Below, piece after piece: positions 42,212 through 55,554 of a stretch of DNA of 64,000 nucleotides. Where the stretch lies: contig CM060181.1 in NCBI GenBank assembly GCA_030549775.1, forward strand, positions 2,480,001 to 2,544,000, in the 5' to 3' direction. A model generated the notes under the pieces. It saw nothing but the letters and a program-made list of their open reading frames with translations. It did not search any database and was not told where the DNA came from. Each line of letters begins with the position of its first letter. The first letter of the stretch is position 1. The translations under genes and the position numbers were made by a program. Source of the stretch: Tamarix chinensis (taxonomy: Eukaryota > Streptophyta > Magnoliopsida > Caryophyllales > Tamaricaceae).

Positions 42212-43645
42212 TTTTATTTGTTGAGAATTGTGTTTTGATTAGAGATTCGGTTTTCACGCTCCTAAATATTTTAAAAAATTTCAGTTTGTTTTAAAATTTG
42301 GATTAACTTTGTAAGGAATTGGGAGATGGGTATCTTAAGCAATTCTTGTTTGTGCTGGTGTGTTTTATTAGTAAGATAGTGTTTTTATTGAATTGTGGGG
42401 AGTCGGTGCACCTAACGACATGATTTCTGCTCAGTATTTGGACTCCATTTGCATCTCAAAGAGGAGTAAAATAGAGTCTGTGGGCATAAAGTTGAGGATG
42501 TATCACTACTCCACCTAGATATGGTGATTCGACTAAGATAACGAGTTGGTTTTCATCAATACGATAGTTGGTGACATATAAGTGCATTGTACACTTACAC
42601 TTTAGGAGTACCGACGATGTAATAGTTTGGGTGTCCAAAGATGCGGTCGCTTGGAAAGGAGCCTATCTTTCAGTGCCACAAAGAAATTTAGTACCAAGAT
42701 GTTTACTTCTATGAGTCCCATCTTTGGATGCATACGTGGTATTTTTCATTTGACCATGAGCCCTAAGAGTCAGTCATGGAGTGTAATCATACAAATTGTC
42801 ATCTTAGTGAGGATGAGATTCTCAAGTAGTAAAAGATGACCTTTTGGTAGTCTTTAGATCATGACACATCAAGCCAGGGATACTCTAACTATCCCCTTCT
42901 TCATTTCACATTTGCATGATGTGTGGATTTGTCGCTTACCCTATTTTGAGCTTTGGTTTAGACACAATTTAGGCCAGGGTTTCTGGTATAAGGGTTTGTT
43001 ATGCTTTTTGTTCTCTTATATACCCTTTTCCTATCCACTTTGTAAAGTTTTTACCTTGTCAAAGATCTATTTTTAGAGGGTAGTACTCCGAATTGTTAAC
43101 CTTGATTCCGTACAATGTTTTCATTATAAGCACAAAGACCACTTGTAGTTCTGCTCACTCTATCTCTAACGTTTCCAATATTTGCTTCATTGATCATTTC
43201 TCCGATATTTGTAAACCCTTAACATTGTGGCTCTTTTTCCTTTTGAAGAAATATGTTATATGTCCATTCCGTGTGATCAAAACCAATGAGATCAAGTTGG
43301 GTGATCCATCTTATGAGGAGGTGCCCTTGCACATTCTCGGCTCCAATATACGACAGAATCGAACAAGTTCAATTCCACTTGTGAATATTCTCTAGAGTCT
43401 CCATGGATTAGAAGAGGTGACCTAGGAGATAAAGGAATATATGCATGAGACACATCTCGAGCTCTTTAATATAGGTGTGTTAGATTTTGGGGTTCCCTCT
43501 CTTTTAAAGGGAAGTACCTGGTAATGTAGTATTAACTCTATTATAATTAGCCACCAAGATCAGCTTTCTCTACATCCTCTTTTCTCTTCTTCCCCATCCT
43601 TAACTTGTTGAATGCAGGGATGAAGTCTCTTTTACGGGGTAGTGA
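42212..43645 (+). pseudogene. Interior remnant ending in integrase tail/chromodomain
   Basis: Most of gag-pol is missing. From about 43260 one frame reads VIKTNEIKLGDPSYEEVPLH, then IRQNRTSSIPLVNIL, and after a stop EIKEYMHETHLELF. This matches the end of Tekay-type pol and its chromodomain. The interior ends TTTTACGGGGTAGTGA, the expected polypurine place. The first kilobase shows no domain I can name. Confidence 0.7.
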
Positions 43646-46000
43646 TGTAACACCCCAAAATTTCATAACCCTTATTTTTGAGCATTTAGCTTTTTATTCA
43701 AAACCTAGCCCTTAAATATTAGCTTAATTATTCTGTTAATAGTTGATCCACACACCTAAATAAATTCTTCAATAAATTTACCCTAAATTATTTTTTATCT
43801 TTTTTACTATTATAACACCCATCCTAAATTGATAAAATTTTCCCGGTTTATTTTTCCTAATCGAGTACCCCAACCCAAAATAAATTAATTTTACCCTAAT
43901 ACTAAATCTAAACCTAACTATAAATTTATTTTCTTTTTTCCTTTGTCTTTCCTCTTTTCCCTTTTTCTTTTCCATTTTTCTTTCTTTCTTCTCTTCGTCG
44001 GCCTATGCCCCAGCCCAACCCATCTCTATCCCATGTCCAGCTTTCCTTTCCCTTTTCCCCTTTACCTTTTTGGCCAAATAGAGCCTTACCCCTGCACCCC
44101 GTTATCATTCCCCTTCTTTCTCGGCCATGAACCCCTGTCACTCTAAAAATCCCTGCCTTTGTTGACTGCCACCACACCACACCAACTCCCTACCCTAAAA
44201 CCCAACCCCTACACCTCTATTATTTCTCCCACCTGTCCTTGCATGCCTAACCCAACCTATTTTCCCCTGTTAGTTCTCCTCTCCATCCCATAGCCATGAA
44301 ATTATATATATGCAGGTCTTCTTCTCCTTTCTCTTATTTCCTTTCATTCTCGTATTATCGAGCCTTTGCCCCCTCCTGTTTCCTACCCTATTTTATTTTC
44401 ATTGTCAGGGTCATCATCGCCCTTCCCTATCTTCTCCCTTTTCTCCTTTATTTCCCTTCCTCCCATCCAGTAACCACAACCCTTCCTACTCTATTTTTTT
44501 CTCACCATCACCACCTTCCCTTGTCGCACTCCCTTAGCTATGGAAGAAACTATCGTTGCCTCCCCCCTTGGTTGCAATAAGGAGTAACGAGCCTGCCCAT
44601 TTCTCCTTCTCCCCTTTTCTCATTTACTTAGCTCTACCATCACACTACACCACCTTTGAAGTTACCCCTTACTTCCATCTGAACCCTCTTCCACTTCATC
44701 CTCATTGCGCCTTCTTGTCATTAATCATTCTAGCACCACCACCATTACCAGCTCCTTCTCTTCTTCTCCCCTATCCCTCCTTCCCCTTACCTCACCCTTG
44801 CCCCACTCGACCAAACACCACTTCAACCTAATACCACCTCAATCCCACACCACCATCCTCCACCCATCCTCGACTGCTTCTTGCAACCCACCACCACTGC
44901 CCTATCAGCTATCGTCGCTTACCAGCTTCAACTCTGCCACCTCTAGAAGTAAGGACCACCTACTCCATTCCACTTTTATATAGCTGGCCACCCAGTAACC
45001 ACCACCAACCACCTTAACTACGAACCACCACCACCATCTCCACCTTTAACTGCCACGATCACCACAAACGGTCATTGTGTGTGCCACCACACCACCATCT
45101 TGCACCACAATTGCTCAAACCTTCCCCTTTTTTTGTTATCTATATTTTTCCTCCCTCTCATTTAACTTAGTTTTTATTTTCCCTAAGTATGATTGTATAT
45201 TTTGACTTCTAAGTGATATTCTAGTGGTATTGGAGGATAAATTAGAGGCATTACGTGCTTAGAGACTGGAACCACTTCGATAAGGATACATGTCATAGTT
45301 AGGTTGGTTATGTGTACCATGTGTATTTTTATATGATACCATGTTTGAAAATATTATATGGATAATGTTTTTATATTAATTATGTATAGGTTATACCGTG
45401 TGATGTAAAAGTAAGAAACTTGTGGAAACATGTGTTTTGTGCATATTGTGGGTTATCATGAGTCAGGGTATGTGATATATATAATTGTGGTTATGTATTT
45501 TTACAATGATATATATTGGAGGTTGAAAAATCATTCATAATGGGACCCATAGGGTTTTTGTGGAAGTATGGGTATTTTAGCTAACTTAGGGACACTTTGG
45601 TCAATATGGGTAAAAAATGGAATTTTGGGTATTTTATGGTGATAATTGTTCAAAATATATTAAGTATATTATGTGGAATGTTTGGGGTGAATGTGAATGG
45701 TATAAGTTCAATAAATGAAAAAAGTGACTTTAAGTGAGAATAATAAACCTAAGGGCATAATTATTATCATAAGTGTGGAATTTTGAATTTTAACCTTGAA
45801 TAATGAATATGTTGTTAATATTAACATTTTAGGATTACATATTAAATTTAGGAGCTGTATGAATCTCATAGGAAAAGTTATGATTAATTTGTGAAATTAG
45901 GGTTTTGTGGATAAATGTGAATAATAATCCTAAAAGTAGGTTATTATCACATATGTAAATGTGAGAGTTGGACCTTGATTTTTGAGTAAGTTTTAAATAA

Positions 46001-46019
46001 CAACAACAACAACAACAAC

Positions 46020-46076
<57 letters not shown>

Positions 46077-46077
46077 T
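46001..46077. repeat. Compound (CAA)n(AAT)n microsatellite
   Basis: About seven CAA units followed by some nineteen AAT units. Confidence 0.92.
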
Positions 46078-46284
46078 TTGAGTGCTTAGGGAGAAGTTAT
46101 GCTTGAATTATAAAGTTAGGATTTCTTAGAGGAAATATGGCTTACCATTGAGACGATATATTGGGTCATGTGCCTTGTATGTTTATATAGGTGTTTTCAA
46201 CATGACCCTAACATAAATAACCATGAATAAGATATTAATCATTTACAGTAAAATACTATATGAATCAGGACCAATTGTACGTCC

Positions 46285-46815
46285 ATTCCACCAGACGAGA
46301 GTAGTAGTCAGGAGTATTTTTACCTCGTGGTTGTACCTATCCATTCCACCTGATGAGAATAGTGGCTAGGATATTTATGTCTTGGGGTTATATATTATTG
46401 ATATTGTTCCACTGGTTGAGAATAGTGGGGTCCCTAAACTCAAATTTAAGTAAATCATTGGAATGATCATAATAATTGATAATATATTAATTAATCAAAG
46501 TGAAATACAAAGTGAGTCAAGATCGGTTGTACATGTCCATTTCATTGGAAAAAAATAGTTACTAGGATCTTTATGCTTTGGGGTTGTATATGATTGATCT
46601 TTTTCCACCGATAGAGAATAGTGGGCAAGATCTTTATGTCCTGAGGTTGTATATGATTGATACCATTACATTTATAAAGAGTAGTAGCTAGGAGCTTTAT
46701 GCTCTAGGATTGTATATTATTGATACCATTCTAATGGTAGAGAATAGCGTATACGAGGTTTATACCTTTGGGTTGTATATTAATGATACTATTCCACCAT
46801 TTGAGAATAGTGAGG
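46285..46815 (+). repeat. TAATAGTGG-type motif cluster (LTR 4)
   Basis: Eight units of the form TCCACC.GATGAGAATAGTGG, spaced about 55-80 bp apart and linked by GGANTTTATG..TTGGGGTTGTA. A diverged version of the motif in the other LTRs. Confidence 0.75.
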
Positions 46816-47418
46816 TCCCTAAAATCAATACGACTAATATTATAGATAATGATTTTGCCATTATTATTGTAAGATATATAATCAATAAATAAGTTGGCAC
46901 CACCCTATGTTAATTTATATGTATGTTAACCCTTGTTGCTGTATCTTATGACTTTGTGTGACTTTTCCATAACCGTGTTGTTACCTTGCTCAGTACATAG
47001 AGTAATGATTATCCTTTTTTATGGGTATTGCTAATTCCTACAAGTAGATCTGCCTTATTTTATAGGATTGCTAATTAATAGTTTTAATGTACTTTCCTTC
47101 ACCAAGTGCATAATATAATTGGTAAATGGTATGGTTATTTGAATATCTCTATCTCTATATGAACTTTAGCCCTCTATTTTTATTATACATATTTCCTTCT
47201 CTATTTTTTGTATCTGGTATTTTGGTGCAATCAAGTGATTCACGCACATGAGTCCTAGGTTTGAGATCACTTTTGCCTTGCATCCGACATATACTAGGCA
47301 TAGGGAATGCCTCTTCTATATTGGATGTGGCATGACACCCCTACATTTTATATCTTGGTTTCCACGATTAACTCATTTAAACAAAATTTTTAAGTCATAA
47401 AATTAGGGGGGTGTTACA

Positions 47419-48085
47419 AAACCACTTATTTATCAAGAATCTAATCCCAACTAAACTCTCACATTATCAAACAAAAGATCATTTATCTCCAAAACCAAAT
47501 TGAAGAAGATGTCTTTAGATTTCCCAAATGCCTTTGGTCTAGAAAATAACATGTTGTTAACCTACCATATGAGGAGTCTTTCATAGAAAATAACATACTC
47601 ATAAAGGTTAAGCCAATCCAAATGAATGTTGAGCTTGAAAATCATTGTAGTTTTGAAATCATTTCTCTTCAAAGAAAAGGCCTTATCTCCTGATCTCGTT
47701 CACCTTGGTCATATGCAACGTTCTATGTTGAGAAACAATTTGAAATAGAATGTGGTACTCCTATACTTGTCATAAATTACAAACCTTTGAACACAACTCT
47801 TAAATGGATCCGTTATTGTATCCCAAACAAATGTGATGTTTTCCAAAAACTCCACTCAACCCTTAAATTCTCAAAGTTTGATATGAAATCTAGATTTTGG
47901 AAAATTCAAATCCCACCAAAAGATTGATACAAAACATCCTATATTGTCCCCTTTGACTAATACCAATAGAATGCCATGCCCTTTGGACTCACGAATGCCT
48001 TTTTTTAGTTCCAAAGAATCATGAATGCCACTTTTAATTTATATAAATATATATTATAGTATGTTTTCTTATGGAAAGAGATAAT
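47419..48085 (+). pseudogene. Endogenous caulimovirid: reverse transcriptase, N-terminal half
   Basis: The viral copy resumes after the collapsed element. One main frame carries LVINYKPLNTTLKWIRY-like sequence near 47770, FSKFDMKS near 47870-47893 and MPFGLTNAFF near 47976-48005, in the order found in caulimovirid RT. It ends before the catalytic YIDD box can be seen. Beyond 48098 a LINE fragment follows, and I cannot find the rest of RT or RNase H. Several stops lie inside the motifs. Not functional. Confidence 0.85.
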
Positions 48086-48097
48086 GATATTTTATTT
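48086..48097. repeat. LINE target-site duplication, left copy
   Basis: GATATTTTATTT, repeated exactly at 49122-49133 on the other side of the LINE fragment. Confidence 0.8.
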
Positions 48098-49121
48098 TAT
48101 TTTTTGGTAAGTAAAATTTTATATCTACCAAAATATGAAGATTTGTACAACCTATAATTAGACCACCAAATCATCTATACAATCTTTCCATTGGTCGTAT
48201 TTATTGACTCTATGAGGGGCAAAACTTCTACTCGACACTACAAAGCATATATATTTAAGAAGAAAATGATGAGGTCGAGTTCTATTGGAAAAGATCCTAT
48301 AATTCCTTTCATGCCAAATAAAACCTATGAAAGTGACAAAAAGAGCTCGAAGCATGTCCTTCTTCTCTTTGCACTATTTTGTGGTCTTGGCCAAGATCTT
48401 TATTTTTGTCTCCCAAGAATGAAGATTGTCTCCTGTTAAAGGATCTCTGTATTTTCTTCCATATCTCCTGATAATATAGGCAGTCAAACATAAGATGCTG
48501 AATGTTTTTCTCTTGACATGTAGTGCAAAGGCTACACTCTGTATCTTCTAGAAGTTTTAATTGTTTAAGTCTAACCTTGGTCATCAATCTATTTGGACGG
48601 ATAACCACGTAATAAGTTTATGTTTGGGTGTAGCCAATCCACACCAAGCAATGGGACATCACCATACCTTTTCACCCCTGTGTCTAATATAGTCATACAT
48701 TTTCTAGAAGTTGTAAGTTCCATCCCCCTTCAAGAACATCTGCATGCCTTGATGATCATAAAATAATGATCTAAATTTCCCTCTGAGATTGAAAATATGT
48801 TGCAGCTGTTGGGAGCATAGGTGGATTGAGTTGAAGGACCATAAGGACTGAGTGCTTAGGTAAATGGAATGGACCCATTTGACCAAAAGGGAGTCTTTTT
48901 TGCAGCATAAATTCCATAGCATTTTACCCACTACTACCTCATTCCATATTTTAACATCAATGTCCCAACCCACCCTCCTTCTTTGGTAAGCATACTTGTT
49001 TCCATGCAACCATTGCTTTCTTTGATGTATCAAGCTTACTAGTCCAAAGAAATTGTCTGCACATGCTCTCAATTTGATGGATCAACTTCTTTGGCAAGAT
49101 AAAGACTTAGCACCAACACAA
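48098..49121 (-). mobile_element. 5'-truncated LINE (L1-type), minus strand
   Basis: About 1.0 kb. Minus-strand frames at 49072-48704, 48608-48309 and 48355-48158 carry KIWNEVVVGKMLWNLCCKKD, then a zinc-binding tail (CSLCTTCQEKNIQHLMFDC) and FIGFIWHERNYRIFSNR. These are the zf-RVT end of plant LINE ORF2. The element ends with TTACTTACCAAAAAATAAAA on the minus strand. Exact 12 bp duplications flank it. Confidence 0.85.
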
Positions 49122-49133
49122 GATATTTTATTT

Positions 49134-50155
49134 ATATAATATGATAGTTACATATTCTATAATAAGATTATTATTTTTATTATTATTATTATTATTATTA
49201 TATTATATATATATATAAATCCATCTTCTCATGGAAGGAGATAACTCATAATCATTTATAAGATAATATAAAGTATCTTATTTATGGCATCTTCCTACAA
49301 AACAAAAATAATTGTGTTATATTAATATCAGTATGAAAACGAACATAGTTGTAATAATTAAGAAACATGCCATTCAAAATGGAATTATTCCTCCACTATT
49401 GGCAAATGAAACCATGGATGACAACATATACACCCCGCAATCATTCCTATGATAATTTAGAAATGATATAGTAATTGGCATAAGTTTTAAATCTATGTTG
49501 CTAACACAACTATCATCTTCTTATTCCATATATCATATTCAATCATATGGTATGAAAATCATGTAACATTCTCAAATCACCGGCATACCTAGAATCTAAT
49601 AAATAAAATGACACATAGTTTAATTATATCTCAAAAATGATATAATTATAACATTTATATACTTCTTGCAATGTTATGAACTCTCTTATTCTCCTTTGAA
49701 TTAAACCAATAAAAACATTTATCATCATGGTCAACAACAAGCACCATCCAGTGCCCCTCATAATAGAATGATATAAAAAACTAATATCAAATTAACTTTT
49801 TTTTACTAAAATTATCATTTTTTTAATTATGTACTAAATAATTTTAACACAATTGATGAAGAGGGTAAATTTTTATATTCAATGGTGCTCAATAAAATAG
49901 ATGTCTTCTATTTCAAATTATCAATGTTACATGCTACATGCCTACACATCTAAGGAATAAATTAGCAATTCATATAATAGAATATTACCATTATTACATA
50001 TAGTCTAATTATAAACTATTACCTCAAACATTTCATTAATAATGCTTTTGTTATCCTAGAGTGCTTCCAGTTTCATCTCTAACATATGTGTGCATGCTTG
50101 AACAATGGGCGTAGTTACATAGTTATCTATCTCAAGAATTTGCATGATAAGTGAA
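49134..50155. other. AT-rich spacer with (TTA)n run, no recognisable gene
   Basis: Contains a TTA/TA microsatellite near 49165-49220. I see no domain. A short phrase near 49225 (CTTCTCATGGAAGGAGATAA) resembles the viral-side sequence just left of the LINE, so a little of the host repeat may continue here. Confidence 0.5.
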
Positions 50156-50159
50156 AACA

Positions 50160-51895
50160 TGCTAGAGGGGGTGAATATGGTTTTATAATATGGAGATGAC
50201 AAAATAAATAAAAAATTACACACAATGTAGAGTGGTTCAAGAGCAAATTACACTTTACATCTATTACCAAAATGTTCTCCCTTTCGAATTTTAAAATAGC
50301 CACATGTTTTTATTGATGATCATTCTTCTCCTGATTTATGATCCTTAAAATCACAACAACCCTCTAAGAGATGATTTACAACTTAACTTATTTATCTTCC
50401 CTAAACTATACATAATAATCTCTCAAAAATGATAGCTAAACACTCACTAATCCCTTGAAATGAATTTTGTAAGATGGTTGTAATAACAAATTATTCTTAC
50501 AAGAATAGAGGATATGAAAAAGTAGAACTTTGGATGAGATGTAATATAGCTAGATGTAATAAGAGATATCATGATTTGGGAGCAATTCTATCTATGAGCA
50601 AATAACACTTTTCAATAAAACTCATCATATGACAGTTTAGAGAGTTTGAATGAGCAATTAAATGATTCAAGAGTAGATGATTAATTGCACAATCAATGTA
50701 GTTGAAAAAGTAGTTGTAATAAATGTATAGGGACCTTATTTATAAGAGTTTCCCTCATTGTATAGTTGTTAGATACAAAATATCAAAAAGTATTATTGCC
50801 TAACGAGTAAAAAATTAGTAATTAATGATCACCAATTGATCGGTCTAGCCGAACTAGTCAATTAGCTGTACATCCAATCAATCAATGGTTCAAACTAGTC
50901 AATTGATTATGTTCAGACAATAAATTTAAATTAATCATTGTGTGAACCAATCAATTGGTTTATTCAAATTAGTAAATCAATTATTCATTGAGCACAAGTT
51001 ATCTTATGAACATATATGAACAACGATATGGTATAGTAAGACTAGTCCATGTGTTCACATCACCAATTGATTGGTTTGCTCAATTTGATTGATCAATTAT
51101 ACATAATTTTATTGGTTTGGCAAAACTAATTGATAAGTTTAAACATAAATGAATGAGTTTCTATAGGAGTAAAATCCATAGCTTGATTAGTCAAACCAAT
51201 CTATCGGTTTGGCAAAACCAGTTAATGAGTTTAAACATAAATGAATGGGTTTCTATAGAAGTGAAAACTATGAACAAATTGGTTAAACTAGTCTATTGGT
51301 TTGGAAAAACCTGTTGATGATTTTAAATAGAGGCAAATGGATTTTGGAGTGAAATGCATGGATTGGTTGGTCAAACTAGTCGATTGGTTTGGCATAATTA
51401 GTTGATCGGTTTTCTATACCAGTCGATATGTATAAGATAAACTCATGTCTTGCCTTAAATTAAACTTAACCAATCGATTGCTCTTGAGACAGGTCGATTG
51501 AAACCAACCATTTAGTTTAAAACATTTAGTTTAAGATCAACTATGAGTTCTTATGAAATGAATTCAAATTAAGTGTTTATACACATTTGAAAGAGTTTTG
51601 ATAAAAATGTGAACTTGCTCAGCTTTACTCTTTACATGAAACCTAAGACTTAAGAAATATGATCCTTAAGCTTTAAGTATTGGTTATCTTTCATGCATTT
51701 TTCTCTTATGCTTGGAAACATGATTGCTTTCTTAAATTTGGACATTTGGAGAAATGCTTTGAGTGAGTGAGTTTAGATTTCTTTTTAAGTCAATCGTAAT
51801 ACCTGCACAATTAAGCAAACACATTAGTTACCAAGATTCAATTGTTATCATCAAAATAAGGACAATGACATTGTTTGACCTATGAGGTCAACAAT
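50160..51895. repeat. Unclassified dispersed repeat with CAATTGATTGGTT motifs
   Basis: Opens GCTAGAGGGGGTGAATATGG and closes with TATGAGGTCAACAAT. I associate both phrases with a common plant dispersed repeat of retrotransposon type. The middle is full of CCAATTGATTGGTTTG-like palindromic phrases. No coding domain and no sure target duplication. Confidence 0.4.
51040..51425. repeat. ~92 bp tandem repeat, about four copies
   Basis: ATTGGTTTGGCAAAAC-type starts lie at 51111, 51203, 51295 and 51383, giving periods of 92, 92 and 88 bp. Each unit includes AGTTTAAACATAAATGAATG. Confidence 0.85.
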
Positions 51896-54047
51896 AAATT
51901 ACATGATTAGAGTTGTATGATTCATTTTAAGTATAATCAATAACCTATATGACAGACACAACATTACACATGTGTGGATATCTTTATACTACTATTACTT
52001 CAAAACCTCACTTGTCCATTATTAGAAGATTCTAGTCAATTGTTTATCGATTGAATTGTATAATTATCAATTTGGTAAAATATATGCCACCATAGCAAAT
52101 CGTGGTGTATATAATGATAAAAGCAAGCTAGAGATAATTAACAAAAGACAAACCATATATAAGTTAAACAAACATACTTCATTGTAGTTCTTCTAAAGTT
52201 CATGGTGTTTGATGTTCATCTCTACCTTGTTTTTCTTTAGCAATTCATATGGACTATGAAATACTTGACTTGATTTCAAAGATCGGCCATGATCCTATTT
52301 CCTTTTATCAATGTTTTAAGCACGACGATAGTTATCGTTGAATTGATCATTATCATAATTTCCACTTAACTCTGTAAAAACTTCATAGATATGATGATGT
52401 TCATTGATTGGGGTGTACATAGATATTTCACACTTGTGCCTACGTCATGTTGTCTAAAGCATACACCATGCATGCTCTTATTATAACAAATTATATTCAA
52501 TTTCTAATTTTTGGTACTTCAATTTCCAGTCAAGAAGTGCAAGGTACTACTAGGAATATAATGAGCATACTTTTATTTATATTAGTGCAAGGACTTATGT
52601 ATAGAGAAAAATTGAGTAGTGAAATATACATAATTGTAGCTAAAAATATATTATAACGATGGTAATGATGAATACGAAGCATAATTATCTACATATACTT
52701 CATTCACAATCAGGTTGCTCAAATTTTATTTAGTCAGGACCAACCAACCAAGTGAACAATAATCTTCAATCATGGAATACCAACATTTAAGATTTTATAT
52801 GCAATATATCAAATGTAATATATTGATCTATAACCAAACTAATTGTTTTTTGAAAGTCATTCCACATTTGTAATTCCCTTATATACTATTTAAATATCTT
52901 TCTTTGCTTATAATTCTAATTCATGCAATAACTTTATGTTAGAGGAAGGATTACATAGTAATAAATGATCAATAGCCCAGACCTAAAAATCGCTAAAGCT
53001 AAATCTACAATATTATATAATAAGATTACAGCATAAATATTTAGAAGTATTCTTTTATTTTTTTATATATTACCTTCAAGACATGAGCACACCCACAAAA
53101 ACACAATTTTAATTTTTTGTTGCTTCTATGAAATGCATTTAAGCTTTATTCTACTAAAAGACGATACACCAACAAACACCATGCATAGCTTGATTAAAGT
53201 TCAAATCATCTAAAAGTTTAGTAAACTTACATCGCATTGCTTGAAATGTTGTAGAAAATAAAAATGTAACAAAAATATAAACTATAAACATAATAACAAC
53301 TTTTTTATCCAACTGATGGAATTGAAAATTGATTGATGATTCAATGATCCATTTTATTGTTTCAAGAGATAATAATTTATTGTTCTTCACCCTTATAGAC
53401 AAATTCTATAATTCACTAAGTTTGTAGTTACTATTTAACATTATTGGTATACCACATACTCTAAGTGACTATTTCAAAAGGGTTGCATTCACTTCCTATG
53501 TTGAATCCTTTCTTTTCTTCATCCCAAGAATACAATAACCAAATCAATAAGTTTTTACTTACGTCCATATTTGACAGTTCCGTTAATACAAAAAAACGAG
53601 TCCTTGAGAACATTAACGTTTGTTCAATTGATAGACATTTAATTTTATATGAATGATTAATTCAGTTCGTCATCTATTTTTAAAAGTTAATTTTTACTAT
53701 TAATTACAACAAATATACTAATCTTATGATAACATTCAAGTTTACAATATCATTAACAAATTTATCATATATTGAGCACTCAACCTATATCAATATCCTA
53801 CTCATATAAATATTGACTAAAATCTACATTTTAATTAAGAATCTTCAAAAAATATTTAAATCTACAAGTATAACAACAAATATATACATAATGATAAGTG
53901 TACAGACTAAAAATACAATTCAACAAAATAAATATATAATATAATACATTTCATCAAATGTAACAATATGCATAAACTATAACATTTAAGACAATTTCAA
54001 TTAAGAGTCTTCAAAAAATACTCAAATCTACAAGCATAATAATAAAT
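51896..54047. other. AT-rich spacer, nothing recognisable
   Basis: Two kilobases with only short random open frames. No domain, RNA gene or clear repeat seen. Similar phrases at about 53846 and 54001 (AGTCTTCAAAAAATA..CAAATCTACAAG) show a small local duplication about 155 bp apart. Confidence 0.5.
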
Positions 54048-54052
54048 ATATA
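54048..54052. repeat. Target-site duplication, left copy (ATATA)
   Basis: ATATA before the TG of the long solo LTR, repeated at 59747-59751. Low-complexity, but at exactly the expected place. Confidence 0.8.
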
Positions 54053-54489
54053 TGAAATGCCCCAAAATCCTAATTTCTATTATCTATTATTAAATAAGAT
54101 TTTTATGTGGGAGTTTAACCAAAATAATTCATTTTTATTAAAATAAGAGGAAGTTAATTAGGTTAAACCAAAAAGAAATTTAAAAGTGTTTTAAATAGGA
54201 GGAATTGTGGTATTTTAAGCTAATTAAGGATTTTATTTTAGAAATTAATTAAATAAATTACTTTATTTAAATTAAGAAGAATAAAATAGTTTCAAATTAA
54301 TATAAAATTTATAAATAATTTAATTGGAGAAAATTAGAGTGTGTTGTTAATTTTAAATGGAATTTAAGAAAACTCTTTCAAAAATCCCTAAATTAACCTA
54401 AAAATAGAATTTAATTATTATTTTGATAATTATATTTTATTAAACATCCTAAATTACCCAAATCATACTAATTAATCCAACCACTAATT

Positions 54490-55520
54490 TCCCTTCTTTT
54501 TCCTTTTTCCTTTTCTCCATTTTTCCCCTCTTTTTCCTTTTCTTTCCCTTCCTTTCTTTTTTTTCTACACTCCCCCCCGACTTGGGCCGGCCTGCTGGCC
54601 CATCACCCTGCGCAGCCCAGCTCTCCCCCGCGCACCTCTTCCCTTCCTCCCGGCCGGTTCGGCCTTTTTCTTTCTTTCCCTTCTTTCCCGCTGAACCGCC
54701 GGTCCGCCCACCTGTACTTCGTCTTCAACCTTCGCCACCTGCAACACGAAATTCCCGTCGGAGAAGAAAAGCCTGCAACGACAGCTCCAGCTCCGTCATT
54801 TCGCCCCTCTTCGTTGACTTCCCTGTGAAATGACCAATCACGCATCCCTTCGCACGCAATCCTCTCTTCGATGGCAACGATCATAACGCATCAGACCTGC
54901 AGCGTCACTTCGCACCCGAACCTGACAAACGACAGGAAGAACAGACAGACGCAACACGAATCGGGTCTCGAAATGCCAGAAAACCAGCAGCGACACCGAA
55001 CTCCGCCTCGCCACGCCTAGCACCTGCGCCCGCCAATCCCACCTAACCTCCGACAGCACACAAGCCGCACGCAATCGCAGAAGAGGCCACACAAATGCCA
55101 GACCAGCCACACCGCCACCTTTAGCCGCCATTCCTCCGCCGGCCACCGTTGCCGCCTGCCCGCACCACCACATCCTCCCTGCACCTCCCTCTACACAACC
55201 AGACTACTAGCTCCCCCTGCCTTGCTTCGCACGGGTCGCCTTGGCCGCACGAAATTGCCACCCCGAAACAATCATTCCAGCCCCTACACCACCTTCGCGC
55301 CGCCACCGCCGGCCATACCGCCGCTTGCAGTGCCGTCACCACCCCCCAAAATGACCAGGGGATCCTGCTCTACCACCCAACACCTCCCATTTCCTCTAGT
55401 TTCTCCTTCCCTAGCCTCCACACCCATTTTTCCCTTTTCTCCCTTCCTCCACCGCCGCGCCGCCGCCACTGCCGTCGCGCCGCCGTCACCACCTCTCAGC
55501 CAGGTTACCCAACACCCTGA
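54490..55520 (+). repeat. Pyrimidine- and GC-rich block of the solo LTR
   Basis: C+T-rich, then CCGCCACC-rich sequence with open frames on both strands (up to 123 codons). These overlap one another and show no domain. I treat them as compositional. Confidence 0.7.
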
Positions 55521-55554
55521 ACCCTAAATCTTAAAAATAAATAAATAAATAAAT

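Larger units (their letters stand above)
41974..47418 (+). mobile_element. Collapsed chromovirus, 5' LTR replaced by a palindrome
   Basis: From left to right: a 224 bp palindrome built from the terminal 112 bp of the LTR, an initiator-Met primer-binding site, a 1.45 kb interior without gag or most of pol, a short purine tract, and a 3.77 kb 3' LTR. The flanks AAATC (41969-41973) and AAACC (47419-47423) could be a 5 bp duplication with one change. It lies inside the caulimovirid copy and is oriented like it. Confidence 0.75.
43646..47418 (+). repeat. 3' LTR of the collapsed element (3,773 bp)
   Basis: Opens TGTAACACCCC, closes GGGTGTTACA. Holds a pyrimidine-rich block (43930-45130), a (CAA)n(AAT)n run (46001-46077) and eight diverged TAATAGTGG-type motifs (46285-46815). 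It is more diverged from the other LTRs than they are from each other. Confidence 0.85.

Noticed and set aside
54582..55527. GC-rich overlapping frames of 61-123 codons, both strands
   Set aside because: They look like a GC-rich exon at first sight, but lie inside the solo LTR, overlap each other on both strands and show no domain.
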